The notes beneath the pieces were generated by a model that worked only from the letters and a program-made list of their open reading frames with translations, was not told the origin of the DNA and ran no database searches. 64,000 bases of DNA from Anas platyrhynchos (Eukaryota > Chordata > Aves > Anseriformes > Anatidae), in the NCBI RefSeq assembly GCF_047663525.1, contig NC_092592.1:24361001-24425000 (forward strand), in the 5' to 3' direction. This document shows positions 12,355 to 23,981 of the stretch, one piece after another; within the stretch, counting starts at the first letter, position 1, and each line of letters opens with the position of its first letter. The position numbers were made by a program, and so were the translations under genes.

Positions 12355-13554
12355 ATGCAAAACGGAGGACTAAGGGAAATCTCAGTCAGGCCCAGTCAGC
12401 ATGTGTTTATGAAAGGCAGGTCCTGCTTGACGAACCTGATCTCCTTCTATGACAAAGTGATGTGCTTGGTGGATGAGGGAAAGGCTGTGGATGTGGTCTA
12501 CCTTGACTTCAGCAAGGCTTTTGACACCGTTTCCCACAGCGTTCTCCTCAAGAAACTGGCTGCTCATGGCTTGGACTGGCGTACGCTTCATTGGGTTAAA
12601 AACTGGCTGGATAGCTGGGCCCAAAGAGTTGTGGTGAATGGAGTCAAATGCAGTTGGAGGCCGGTCACTGCTGGCGTTCCCCAGGGCTCGGTACTGGGGC
12701 CGGTCCTCTTTAATATCTTTATCGATGGTCTGGATCAGGGGATCGAGGGCACCCTTAGTAAGTTCACAGATGACACCAAGTTAGGTGCGTGTGTTGATCT
12801 GCTGGAGGGTAGGAAGGCTCTGCAGGAGGATCTGGATAGGCTGCACCGATGGGCTGAGGCCAACTGTATGAAGTTCAACAAGGCCAAGTGCCGGGTCCTC
12901 CACCTGGGGCGCAATAACCCCAAGCAGAGCTCCAGGCTGGGAGATGAGTGGTTGGAAAGCTGCCAGGCGGAGAAGAACCTGGGAGTATTGGTGGATAGTT
13001 GGCTGAATATGAGCCAGAAGTATGCTCAGGTGGCCAAGAAGGCCAACAGCATCCTGGCTTGTATAAGAAGCAGTGTGGCCAGCAGGGCTAGGGAAGTGAT
13101 TGTCCCCCTGTACTCGGCTCTGGTGAGGCCGCACCTCAAGTACTGTGTTCAGTTTTGGGCCCCTCGCTACAAGAAGGACATTGAGGTGCTTGAAAGAGTC
13201 CAGAGAAGGATGACGAAGCTGGTGGGGGGTCTGGAGAACAAGTCCTGCGAGGAGCAGCTGAGGGAGCTGGGCTTGTTCAGCCTGGAGAAAAGAAGGCTCA
13301 GGGGCGACCTTATCACTCCTTATAAGTACATTAAAGGAGGCTGTAGTGAAGTGGGGGTTCGTCTGTTCTCTCACGTGCCTGGTGACAGGACGAGGGGGAA
13401 TGGGCTAAAGTTGCGCCAGGGGAGTTTTAGGTTAGATGTTAGGAAGAACTTCTTTACCAAGAGGGTTGTTAGACACTGGAACAGGCTGCCCAGGATAGTG
13501 TTGGAGTCACCATCCCTGGAAGTCTTTAAAAGATGTTTAGATGTTGAACTTTAG
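12355..13554 (+). pseudogene. CR1 copy B: reverse transcriptase C-terminal part
   Basis: A segment of 399 open codons. From about residue 14 it follows CR1 ORF2: [49 protein letters not shown], then the catalytic box as FTDDTKL, where the usual alanine is threonine but both aspartates remain. The C-terminal CR1 domain is complete to the stop. The N-terminal fingers region of RT is missing through an internal deletion, and the first ~12 codons are read from linker sequence in a shifted frame. Closely related to copy C and clearly different from copy A. Confidence 0.87.
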
Positions 13555-13651
13555 TGATATGGTTTAGTGGAGGACTTGTTTGTGTTAGGTCAGAGGTTGG
13601 ACTCGATGATCTTGAGGTCTCTTCCAACCTAGACAATTCTGTGATTCTATG

Positions 13652-15479
13652 AAATCTTTCCAGCATCACTTACAAAGAGTGATTTTAAGTTTTCCTTTTA
13701 AAAAGTTTCTCTAAGGCCAGATTTTTCCTAAGTCAATATCCATTCATTTTCAAGTACAATCTGACCTCCTGGTAAACTTTAAAATATAGCCACAAGAACT
13801 GATACAATTTTTTTCCATTCTAAACACAAATATAGTTTCATGATTCAAAGCTAACGGGGCATTTCTGATTAATCTTAAGAGAAAGTTACTCAAATATATT
13901 CACTGCTCATTTTCTGCAGCCCATTTGGTTAAACTTCATTAATATATTTTAATTTTAAATATTTAAATGTTAAATTTTCATCAGTATACGTATTAAGTGC
14001 AAGAGTACTTCCTAAGCCAGACAGGCCCCATATCCAGGGCAAACCTTGTGAGTAGGTAAACTTAGGGAGTAGGTGCAAAAAAAACAAAACAACAACAACA
14101 ACAAAAAAAAACTCATTTGAATAATAATTTATTGTGTGTCCTTGACTGCCAAAGACTGCCTGCCTGCAAGAATAAAGATGTTTCTGGGCAGGGAGAGCTA
14201 AGTGAAGGACACAGTGAGCTGAAGCTCTTGCAGCAGGGACAGAAGAGTAGCAGGCACAGACGGAGCTGTGCTTCAACATCGTGTTTTATCAGGTGTGCCA
14301 GGACCTCCCCAGGACGGGCTTTAATGAGATGAGAAGTCTTACAGCTCCAGGACATGATTTTGTGGTGTTGGAGGAGATAAAAGATGCTGATGCCCTTAAA
14401 ATAGAATGTTTTGGTTGTATAAGAAGGAAGAAATATAGCAAGGAAAATGGACGTGTAGAACGTGTCCATGGGCTTAAGAGCTACACACAACTTAAATTCA
14501 CAGTGGCAGGAGCAAGATCACTAGATGGAGAGTCTGGCTTTTCAGCATGGATCACCCTGCTGAAGACATCAGCAATGTTCCAGATAACTCTTCTAATGTA
14601 AGCTTTCCTGATGCCTCTTTCTGGACAGCTGCATCTTCATCTTTCTTAGATGACTCAAGTCATAGATGACAGAAAAATGGGTCAATGATGATTAGTGGAG
14701 CATGGTACGAAATGGCCAGCAGCAGAGCTAAGTGATGGACAGAAAAGCAAAGAACAGTGAAGTGCTGCTGTATTCCCTTACCATCTGCTGAGCCCTTTTA
14801 TGTATTTAGAAATTCAGTTCCACTTGTGGTTTTGTTTCTGTAAGCCATTCACCGCCCACTTGTTCTGCCTCTTGCTGTTCACATTCACAAGTAGTGAATG
14901 CATTCAGAGAGGTGACCTGGTCCCTTTCTATTCTACAGACTAGCTTACTTTCTGGAAGGACTGTCTGCCTGAACTAGTAGGACAAAGGTGCGATTGCAGC
15001 CATCTCAGTTCCATCTCAGTTGGTAGCAGCTTATATTGCTTTGGATCTGCAGTGTTAGTTCTCAAACCCTGCACTGCTTAGCTACTGCTGTAACTTCAGC
15101 CTAATGCAGTAACTCATCTAACAACTGAACGTGAGGAACCTAGGTCAATATCAGTAAGCGCTGATACCAAAGTTAGACACCTGAAACTGTTTGCTTCATA
15201 AAAGCATCTTGATTTTTTCTAGGGTTTTGAGCAGTCTTTAGACTCAGCATAAGATGATGTTTTTATTGAGCAATTTTCAGAGTTTAAACACAGATTTGAT
15301 ATGTAAATACAGACATCCAGCTTCAAAGTAAACACAGAAATAAAACCAAACAACTTTCAGTCCTATATGATGTGAAACCATGGGGGGAGGGGGAGAGCTG
15401 CTTTTAGAAATGCAGCTAAATCTAAGTTTAAATCTAAGTTTTCTCAGTAAATTTATGTTATGGAGCCTCATCAGCTGTT
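13652..15479. other. Intergenic, no gene seen
   Basis: Contains an A/CAA-rich simple stretch at about 14076-14110. Open frames are short with no recognisable domains. The right-hand part (15,260-15,830) may be 3'UTR of the minus-strand dopamine receptor gene. Confidence 0.5.
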
Positions 15480-15485
15480 TTTATT
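15480..15485 (-). promoter_or_regulatory. Possible polyadenylation signal for the dopamine receptor gene
   Basis: Plus-strand TTTATT reads AATAAA on the minus strand, about 350 bases past the receptor stop codon. A second AATAAA lies at 15262-15267, about 570 bases past it. Either could end the receptor transcript. The motif is common in AT-rich DNA, so this is only a candidate. Confidence 0.3.
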
Positions 15486-15833
15486 TTGATCTAATTTTGA
15501 TCAAAATCTCAATTATCTCACAATTCTTAATAAAATTCTTAATAAATATCACAGGTTTGATTGAGGAGTAGGGCAAACAACTGTATAGAAAATGCCTGCC
15601 TACTATTAAAAATGGTAAGGGGTGAAGGTAGGAGTGGAAAGAGGTTAATATGTGGTTGCTATACGCTTGTGGAATGGAATCGATATGCCTGTCACCCCTC
15701 TGGGGTAAGAACATCAGGTTCCCATCCTCCTGGCATGGTATTTGTTTGCTGGGGGATGGATGTACCTTACATGGAGGCAGAGTGAATTCCTCCTGTGGGA
15801 ATTCACTGCATGGGTGAAACATACAGCTGCTTA

Positions 15834-17204
15834 TCATCCCTCTGGAATGGGATGACAGGGTCCCTCACATCCACCAAGCCCTGTAAAGGGGGTAATAGTT
15901 TCCAGAGACAGCTCTGCCCCACAATCCAATCGCAAAATAGTTGGCACATGATGGCACTTTGGGCTGCTGCCAGGGGCAGCCTTTGTCTGAGGAGTCCCAG
16001 GCCTCTTCTCTGCAGGCAGCTCCTCACTGCTGTCCTCCCCCTGGAGGCTTACAGCATGGGGCACAGGCTGCACCCAGGCAGTGACGGCAGCGGGTGGCAC
16101 TGACGATGAGGCGGCTCCTTCCTTCTGGCAGGTGGTGTCCTGGTGATAGGAAACCAGCTCATTGCTGAAGTTGACCCTCTCCACAGTGGACTTACGTGTG
16201 TCACAGCAGAAGCACCTGCAGCCCAGCAGGTTGCTGAAAGCCCGCCTGAAGTCTGCATTGAAAGCGTAGATGACTGGGTTCACCGAGGAGTTGGCCCAGC
16301 CAAACCACACGAAGATGTTGAAGGTGGTTTGGCCAACGCAGGCTGACTGCCCTTCCCGGTCGCTCTCCGGCTGGCAGAAAGGCAGCAGGCAGTTGAGCAG
16401 GAAGAAGGGCAGCCAGCAGCAAACGAAGACTCCCATTATGATAGAGAGGGTCTGCAGCACCTTGGTCTCCTTGCGCAGGGAGCTCCGCAGAGCGGAGGTG
16501 GGCTCCTTGCCATGGGCTGGCCACTGCCCCCCTGCTCGCTCGAGGGTGGAGATGCGGCGGATCTGGGCCTGGGCGATCCGGTAGATCCTGGTGTAGGTGA
16601 TGATCATGATGGCCACAGGGATGTAAAAGCTGACGAGGGAGGAGGTGATGGCGTAAGTGCGGTTCAGGCTGACCTCACAGCGCGGTGTCCCAGGCGGCTG
16701 GGAGCCCGGCTGCCTCCTGTCCTTGGCTTTGTGCCAGTGTAGCTGCACAGGGACGAAGGAGATGAGGACGGAGAGGGCCCAGGCCGCAGCTATCATGGCG
16801 CAGGCGAGGCGCTGCGTCATCCGCCGCTCATAGCGAAAGGGGCTGGCGATGGCCCAGTACCGGTCCAGGCTGATGATGCAGAGGTGGAGGATGGAGGCGG
16901 TGGAGCACATGATGTCAAAAGCCACCCAGGTGTCGCAGAAGCGGCTGCCGAAGAGCCAGGAGCCGCCGGCCACCTCGGTGACCGCCTTCCAGGGCATAAC
17001 CAGGACGGCCACGCACAGGTCGGAGACGGCCAGCGACAGCACGAACCAGTTGGTGACCTTGGCGCGGAGGTGGCGGAACCGCAGCACGGCCAGGCACACC
17101 AGCGCGTTGCCCGCCAGCGTGCCCAGCACCAGGGCGCCCAGCAGGCAGCCGCCCAGGGCCCGCAGCGCCCGCGGGCCACCCCCCGCCGCCGCCGCGCTCG
17201 CCAT
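15834..17204 (-). CDS. DRD1C: D1-class dopamine receptor, probably D1C (chicken D1D)
   Basis: A seven-transmembrane rhodopsin-family GPCR of 456 residues, intact and intronless as in all D1-class genes. It is a plasma-membrane dopamine receptor; the class couples to Gs/Golf and raises cAMP. Key residues seen: N33 (1.50), D62 (2.50), amine-binding D97 (3.32), DRY at 114-116, TM5 serines 188, 189 and 192, CWLP at 263-266, NPVIY at 309-313, disulfide cysteines 90 and 176, and a palmitoylation-type cysteine cluster at 329-334. The third loop is short and the C-tail long (about 130 residues), both D1-class traits. The tail keeps an LETITPFT motif near its end. Start: first in-frame ATG, about 20 residues before TM1; the open frame extends upstream only through a GTG. 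The N-terminus has no N-glycosylation sequon. Diverged TM3 ([12 protein letters not shown]), a short second extracellular loop and linkage to TBC1D12 argue for D1C rather than D1A or D5. D1E is the main alternative. Confidence 0.88.
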   Translation of the reverse strand: MASAAAAGGGPRALRALGGCLLGALVLGTLAGNALVCLAVLRFRHLRAKVTNWFVLSLAVSDLCVAVLVMPWKAVTEVAGGSWLFGSRFCDTWVAFDIMCSTASILHLCIISLDRYWAIASPFRYERRMTQRLACAMIAAAWALSVLISFVPVQLHWHKAKDRRQPGSQPPGTPRCEVSLNRTYAITSSLVSFYIPVAIMIITYTRIYRIAQAQIRRISTLERAGGQWPAHGKEPTSALRSSLRKETKVLQTLSIIMGVFVCCWLPFFLLNCLLPFCQPESDREGQSACVGQTTFNIFVWFGWANSSVNPVIYAFNADFRRAFSNLLGCRCFCCDTRKSTVERVNFSNELVSYHQDTTCQKEGAASSSVPPAAVTAWVQPVPHAVSLQGEDSSEELPAEKRPGTPQTKAAPGSSPKCHHVPTILRLDCGAELSLETITPFTGLGGCEGPCHPIPEG

Positions 17205-17660
17205 GGGGGGCGCTCCGCCGCCCGGGGGGGCATCGCCGGCCGCCCCCCGGCCCGGGCTACTCACCGCGGCACGGCACGGCCCCGCCGGGGGAACGGGGCG
17301 CTGCTCAGGGCCGGCGCCGGGCTCCCGGCGGCCGCCTGGCGCTGAAGGGGAGCCGCCGCTTCCCGCCCGCCGCCATGGGCGGGACGAGTGGCAACTTTCG
17401 GCCTCCGCCTGCCGGCGCCGTGCGGCCGCCCCCAGCCCGAGGGAGCCGGGGGACGGTTCCGCAGCGCCGTCGGAGCACGGGGGTGAGGGAGAGGAGGGGA
17501 GACGATCCGCGCTGCCCCGCCGCCTGCCCTCGGGCACAGCCAGCGGACGGTGGCGTCGTGCCCACCCGTGCCCGCGGTGCCATCGCGCCTAGCAGGAGCC
17601 GTGCGAGCCGCCGCTTCGCAGCGTCCTGCCGGGTCGTTGCTGCTGCTGCCGCTGCTGGTT
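16500..17660. promoter_or_regulatory. CpG island over the dopamine receptor 5' end
   Basis: Strongly GC- and CpG-rich block covering the N-terminal half of the receptor and about 450 bases upstream, ending sharply in AT-rich DNA near 17,670. Likely promoter and 5'UTR of the minus-strand receptor. No TATA box is evident. A GTGAGT donor-like hexamer on the minus strand (plus 17259-17264) lies 60 bases upstream of the start codon. Confidence 0.65.
16817..17233 (-). other. Upstream ORF overlapping the receptor start
   Basis: A true ATG at 17233-17231, 29 bases upstream of the receptor ATG and in another frame, opens 138 codons that run over the receptor start and TM1-TM3. Its start context has G at -3, whereas the receptor ATG has C at -3 and G at +4. 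The predicted arginine-, alanine- and proline-rich peptide looks like a frame shadow, so the peptide is unlikely to be the point. If present in the mRNA, the ORF could reduce receptor translation. Confidence 0.35.
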
Positions 17661-20600
17661 TTGTTTCAGACTGAAACCCTGCGGAAAGACACCCGGGCAC
17701 GGGAACCTCGGACATCGCTGGTTTGGATCTGCTCAGTCCTGGCTGCTCAGCCGCAGGCACCCAGGACCGGCACCTAGATATTTCAGCCCAAGGCGTTTTC
17801 GGGTCTACTTCAACTGCCTTCAGCTCGCTTTTACAACTATATATGTGCTGTCATGTAAACGTGTCTTGTGTACGTTCACAGCCTACTTCAGAGAAAGTAT
17901 CCTAATGGAAATAGGCTGTAATCCTTTATTGTGGAAGAATTTATTGAGATAGAAATACGGTAATCCTGTTATGAGAATAAAAAGAGATTGCGGTGTGAAT
18001 TGAAAAGATCAACTCATGTAATTACTTAACATGATAATCTTTTGAGATTTGCTTTTTTTTTTTTTTGCTTTTTTTTTTTCTTTTGCCTCCAAATTAAAAC
18101 TGCTTCATCCTCTCGTGTCAATAAGAATAATTTCCAAGCCAGAAAGCATCTGATTTCCATTGCATGGCGAAGATATCCATGGTAATTAAAGGCTGGACCT
18201 TTTAAAACAAATTTGGAACAGTAAAGCTGGCAGCTTATCCTGTAAAATTAGCATATTTAAGATAAGCTAGCTGGATTGTGTCAGTTCATAACAGATTGTT
18301 AACATTTGGTCGCGTTTTTTAAGATCCAAGTCACTTTGTGCCTTGGAGACTGCAGTAATAGTGCATGCAGCCTGTTGTGTTATTTCTGCTGTGGCACTGG
18401 AAATTGGATATGTTTCTTTGTTTGTTACTGCATTTGTCTATAAGACAAACTTGTAATTTAAACAATTTATCTAGATAAATTTATCTCTGATAAAATATAC
18501 ACTTTGTTAAAAATACCGTAGTTCTCAGTGTAGCATAGGCTGTAAGACACAAATGGGCTGCACACCTTGGCTTCTTTGGAGCCATCTGTGTTTCCACATG
18601 TGTGTAGTTTACCAACATCTGCAAGCCGTAGTAGGTCTCTGATTTTCATTCCAATACTAAGGACTAAAGGTCTGTTGGTAAGAATTAGCTACATACCTGC
18701 TATTTTTACTCCCTATGTTTACTCTTATTTAACAATCAGTAAAAATCAAAAAAACCTGAAGACCAGAACATTGTAAAGAACTGTAAATGAGACAGCAACT
18801 GGAATTACGGCAATATGATACTGAGAAGGAAAGAGCAGTGCTTTCGTATATTCAGCGGACAGAAGTGCTACCGGGATCTGTAGCAGAAGGTAGCTAGCAT
18901 TATAAAAACAGCTGTGTTCAGTGTCTCTGTGTATGTCCAGTTTAGTATTCATAAATAGGGAAGTGAATGTGATCACACTGTTTTGTGTGTGAATGTGTTT
19001 ATGTTATGTGTTCAACATTTTGAGGCTGCTGGCTGACATCAAATCTAACTGAGAAGTAGAGCTCTCAAAAAATTAATTATTTCCTATGATTGTAATTAAA
19101 GTAGGAATATCTGGTTAGAAGTGAGAACCTTTACTAATATCCTCACTGTTAGAAGTCTTCCTCATGGACTGAAAGGTTACTAAGCACAAGTGAATCCACA
19201 CAAAGGGAGATGTTATGAATGCCCTCATCCTAAAGAAAACATCGACAGACGCCTTCATCTTCTTAGATACCAGGAAGCATCTGCAAGATGTAAATGCTTA
19301 AGAAACTGTACAGTGAGTCAGTGGCAAAGACAGGAATAGAAACATTGCTCTACTCATATCCTATATTGGGCATAGTGGAGTGGAGAGCAAGCTTATTGGA
19401 GAGAGAGGAAAGAGAGACAGAGACATAATGCTGTGTGAAAAACAGTGTGCAGTGTGTTGAAAATGCTGCAGACTTTGTCTTTAAAACATGTAGAAGTTTC
19501 ATGCATTAAGCTTACTCAGGTAAAATAGGAAGGGTATGAGCAAAATAATGTAGAAGATGCTAACTGACTAGATAAACAGCCTTTTGTGACTCCAGAATAT
19601 TTGCAAGCTCATTCCATCTGTGAAAAAATAAACTTACCAGAGAACAAATGTAAAACATATTGCAATGCATATGAATGTATATCATCCCTCTATATTGTAC
19701 GTTTTTAAAATGTCATCATATTGAAAAGCTGTCTGCCTCCAAGAACAGAAAGAAGGAAGTCTGGTCAGTGAGACCTTAGTAAGAAACCAGAACTGGTTGC
19801 CTTCTCCCTCCCTTTCCCTTCTCTTTCTTGTACTTCCTTGTGAAACTTTCTCATCCTATACTGAGTCCTCACACATTTATAGCACACATGATTAAGAGGA
19901 GATCTGATTCAGAACTTAAAATGAAGCCTTTGATAATGTACTGTTAGTGCATTTGGAGCACGAGCCTTTGTGCAGGACCCTGCTGCCGCAGCTGGCTGGA
20001 AAACTGAAGCAGGTGGAAACTGAGTGCTCCGTCAGGCCGCAATGCCTCAGCCCAAGGCACGAGGCGTCCCCTGGGAGGGCACCACAGCCCTCGCTGGCAG
20101 CAGTGGCCTTGAGCAGGTCAGTGACAGGTCCGTTTTCCAGTGCCAGTCGTTACTGCTTTGTCAAGTGAATGTAATGCCAACAGCGGTCAGCTGAATGGTT
20201 CATTTAGTTCAGATACATTGTCCAGAGGGGGGAGCACTTTTATAACCAACTTCATGAAGCAGTATACTTAAGTGGCACTTGATTACGCTTAGTAAAGCTG
20301 GATTGAGGTGTTGGCAGAATGATGCTCTGAATAAATAAGTTGTCTTCCTTGCATTCTTAAAAACCATTGGCAGTGTTTGAATTACACTAAACTGGGTTTT
20401 GTGGTTGCTTTTACAGCTACTGCTTGTGACTGTTACAGCTGTGCTTGTGATTTTAAATGTCTTGCAAGAAAATGTCATGTAGCATTGAAGGCAATAATGT
20501 AACATTTGAAACAAATATGTTCATCTCTTACCTTTCTATCCATCCACCTATTTATTTTGCTCCATGTAGCTTAAGAATATATTCAATTCTGCACATAGGT

Positions 20601-23600
20601 GTGTACTTAGATATGCGTGTGTGTGTACCTATCACCCTGGCTTTAGATGTTTTATTCTTGCTTTCAATGCTATGTGAATTTTATGAGCTTGATCATATAC
20701 TGAGACTGCCAATCTATTGGCATAGTGAATCCAGCATTTACCGTTGGAAGTAAATGATATTTTTGTTACAGAGATATGGATTAGTCGTATAATAGAATTG
20801 AAAGTCACTGAATAATTCATTGTTTCAGAAACTGTCTAGACAAGTTAAAGAAGGAATAACTAAATCAACAGCTAAGTATCAAAAGCATGCTTAGTCTGCT
20901 CAGGCTTAATAGAAGTAATTTGAATCTGTGATGTCCAATACAGAGTCCAATGCAGAGGCCACTGCAGCTCTTCACATCATGTGAAGTTAGTACGGTTCTT
21001 AAAGTGATTTCACTGAGAGCTGCTTAGTAACCAGCTCTTGAATTTGGAATACCTTTAAGGTTAAGTAAGGGTAATAAAACTGATGTACACCTAACTGAAA
21101 TACTTTTCTGGGAAAAGTGCATGGCTTCTTTCTCAGCTACATATGCCAGAGACGTCAAATTCACTTTTTGGAAAGGCCCTCCTAGCATCACCGTACATGA
21201 CAGCTCATGAAAACCAGGCTGTGGTGATGCCATGATGCTCTGACATGATCTAATTTGGAAGACAGTCCCTGTTCACCATGGAGATTTCCTGTGCAAGGAT
21301 GTCAGACCAAGAAGCGGGAGAACAGGCAAACGGCTCTTCCACAGCATTTGCTGGTATCACCATGCGATGGGTACTCAGCGGTGAAGATGCCACCTCTTGC
21401 AAGTTTGGGCCACTAAGCAGTTAAACAGATTTCCATGAGAGATAAGGGGAAGCTTCTTAATACTTTTAGTAGACTTTTTTTTTTTTTTTTTTTTTTTTAA
21501 GGATAATGTTTAAAGAATTTTCAGCATAAAAGAATAAGCACAATCAGTTTAAACACGGGTACGCTATTTTCACAATCCAGGTCTGACACAAAAGTTGCAT
21601 GTTTTTGCTAACAGGAACTCCTGGTATTCAGAAGTTCACCTCTGTTTGAATGTCTCTGTTGTTTCTTTAGGCAACAGCTAGCACTGAGGTAAGAATTCTG
21701 CCTTCTTCACTGTTCCCCTTTTTAAGCATTCTTATTAATTTTGTCATTTTACAGAAGTCTACTGTTTCACATATAATCAATGTGATTAGCAAATGACTAC
21801 TGTAAATAATACATACTCTAATACAGTATTTACTGAATACTGTAAATAACAAGAGTACAAAAGGTATTGAAGTGATAAACTTTTAAAATAATAGGTAGAT
21901 TTAAAAATATTTTTAAAACTATAGAAATTAATAGATGAGCAGACAGAAGCAGTGTAGGAGGTCCAATCAACTATCATTTGAATTGCAGCTTTAATGTGAA
22001 CAGCATGAAAGAAAACATCTAATTCAAAGAGCTTGTTTTTCAAAGGAACATTTCATAACTGTGCATTTAACATGAACTGTTTACTTCAATTGTTTCTACT
22101 TGATCTTTTCTGTTAGCAATAAATATACAAAAAGAATTTAATATTTCTAGACCTTTTTCCTTCAAAAAAGCTCATAACTTTAGAATAAATTAGAACATTA
22201 TTGTGCTTGAACAAGTGAGTTCAGTGTTGTGCCAAGAATACTTATTACTAAATAGAAAAATCATGTTCATGTTCCAAAACAGCTAATGCTAAAAGAATTT
22301 GTTTTAGTCTGCTGGGTGAGGCTCAATTTAAAGGAAAAATCCATCTTTTGAGCATCCTGCATTATATGTTTTCCATAGGTCACTTTGGTATTAGCACTGT
22401 TGTGACCAGCCTCAGTAAGTCAGCCCTGTCTCCAGTGACTTTCTGCATTGATATCACATGGTAGTGCTATCACTAAGTTTTCTTCTATCAGGATGCTGTT
22501 CGTCCCATTACTCTCCAGAATCGGTATAAGTGAATCTCTTGGTTGTTTTTCTATCTGCTGTTCTCAGTGGCCCAACTTTTATCAGCTCCCTGGTTCATCT
22601 CTGCCCAGCACAGCTGCAGTTTGCTGCGTTCACAAGACAGCTCAGGATGAGGAGCTGGCTAGTAACACATCACCCCAGACTGCTGGTTTGGACTGTCCTG
22701 GGAGGGTCAGCAGTAACTGAACCCCCATATTTCTCACTTAGCACCTTCAAAGGCAAATACCTTCATGCAGGTGCTAATATCTGCCATTTAATAACTAAGT
22801 TGAGTACTGGCAGGGATGAAAGGCCCAGTATGACATTTAGGTATGGTCTGAAAATCCAGACGCTTTGCTGGCCAGGCAGCCCTGGGACAGGGCTTGTGAC
22901 TTCCGATCTTTGACACGATTTGTGGGCAGGCATGAAGCGCTGCTGGAAGGTAAAACAGCCTGCAAGGCTGCCTGGAGGCGTGTTGGGTTGAGTTGGCTCC
23001 TAACACAGCCCATAATTTAGGAGGCAGAAAGACAGTTTCAATGCAATCTTTACCCTCATGTCTGAGCTGTATTTTTGTGTTCCACCACAGAAAAGCCAGG
23101 ACTTTACTGAACAAAGCAATGCTCCCAGCTGCTTGGGTGCTGTAAGACAGTGGCTGCCCTTTTTCAGAGGGGCAGGGCAGAGCAGAGAGCTTTTTGATTT
23201 TGCTTTGTAAACAGAAATGCAAAGTACATTACATTGCTATAGAAATCACTACTTAAGTTATTCTAACCAGTGTTTAGTCTAGATTAAAGTAATCAAGATA
23301 ATAACAATGTGAAAACCAGTCTATAATAAAGTGTTATTTCAAAATGTTACCTCCATATTCTTTAGGATACAAATGTTTCATTGACTGTCATTGCTTTTAT
23401 AAAGCAAGCTTTAAAATTAAAATCAAGAAAAGGAATCTTTCATAAGTTTCCAACAGAGGGCACACGCAGCACTTTGCAGAATAAAGATTTATTTATACCT
23501 GCTTGTACTAACTGGTGTGGCAGAATTATCACCGAATCATATTCAGGTTCCTGTAGAAATTAATCATTTGTGCTCCACTTCTGACAAAAAGCTAGGTTGG

Positions 23601-23981
23601 GAATGTATCTACTTGGTTTGCTTCAGATGATGCAAACTTCAATTTCTCAGAAAAGCAATGTGAGTTTTTCTTACTTTGTTTTGTCTATATCCCCACAATG
23701 TGTAAATAGTTTTTTGATGGAAGATGTGTGGTATTTTCAGAGGCTAGACTGAAAATGGATTTTCTGTCTACATGGGACAGTGCCCAGCACTCAGCATTAA
23801 GAAGTGCAATTTAATCTGTTCTCAAAATGATTTGACTTTAAAGAATTTCAGACAGTCACAACATTGCTTTTTGTTTTGTTCTGCACTTGCTCATTTTAGA
23901 GATTTGGTGAAATGGTGCTTGTCAGCAATGTGGAAAGCTTTCTAGCACCCTGTAGATATGACACACAATAGCCACTGTATT
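17661..23981. other. Intergenic, no gene seen
   Basis: AT-rich DNA between the receptor CpG island and the candidate exons at 24 kb. Contains poly-T stretches around 18050-18080, a short GT repeat near 20615-20627 and a T24 tract. Open frames are short with no recognised domains. Distal regulatory elements of the receptor could be here, but none can be identified from sequence alone. Confidence 0.55.
21475..21498. repeat. T24 homopolymer tract
   Basis: Twenty-four consecutive T residues. It could be the A-tail of a retroposed sequence inserted on the minus strand, but no repeat body was recognised beside it. Confidence 0.85.

Larger units (their letters stand above)
10970..13651 (+). mobile_element. 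CR1 LINE copy B with GC-rich 5' part and internal deletions
   Basis: A CR1 element in plus orientation. AT-rich flank switches sharply to GC-rich DNA at about 10970, which I read as CR1 5'UTR and start of ORF1. At about 11345-11410 a HIREREREIDLWSNSLSGL stretch resembles the coiled region of CR1 ORF1. From about 11440 the sequence is ORF2 endonuclease (FRRDRQHGRGGGVAL), then linker, then reverse transcriptase from about 12390, and the 3' end 'gatcttgaggtctcttccaacc...gtgattctatgaa' near 13651. Two junctions look deleted: ORF1 into mid-endonuclease, and KYINAK (about 12345-12360) directly into the [17 protein letters not shown] region (about 12380), losing the first RT blocks. At least two frameshifts separate the open segments. 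It is a dead copy. Confidence 0.88.

Noticed and set aside
12781..13374. Minus-strand open frame of 197 codons in CR1 copy B (and a similar one in copy C at 62207-62752)
   Set aside because: Antisense shadows of CR1 RT. The two resemble each other only because the elements are related.
17259..17264. Perfect GTGAGT donor on the minus strand upstream of the receptor ATG
   Set aside because: No acceptor lies between it and the start codon, so using it would remove the start. Kept only as a note on possible alternative 5' structure.
17205..17537. In-frame 111-codon extension upstream of the dopamine receptor
   Set aside because: The codon at its beginning is GTG, not ATG. There is no upstream in-frame ATG, and the sequence is a low-complexity translation of a CpG island.
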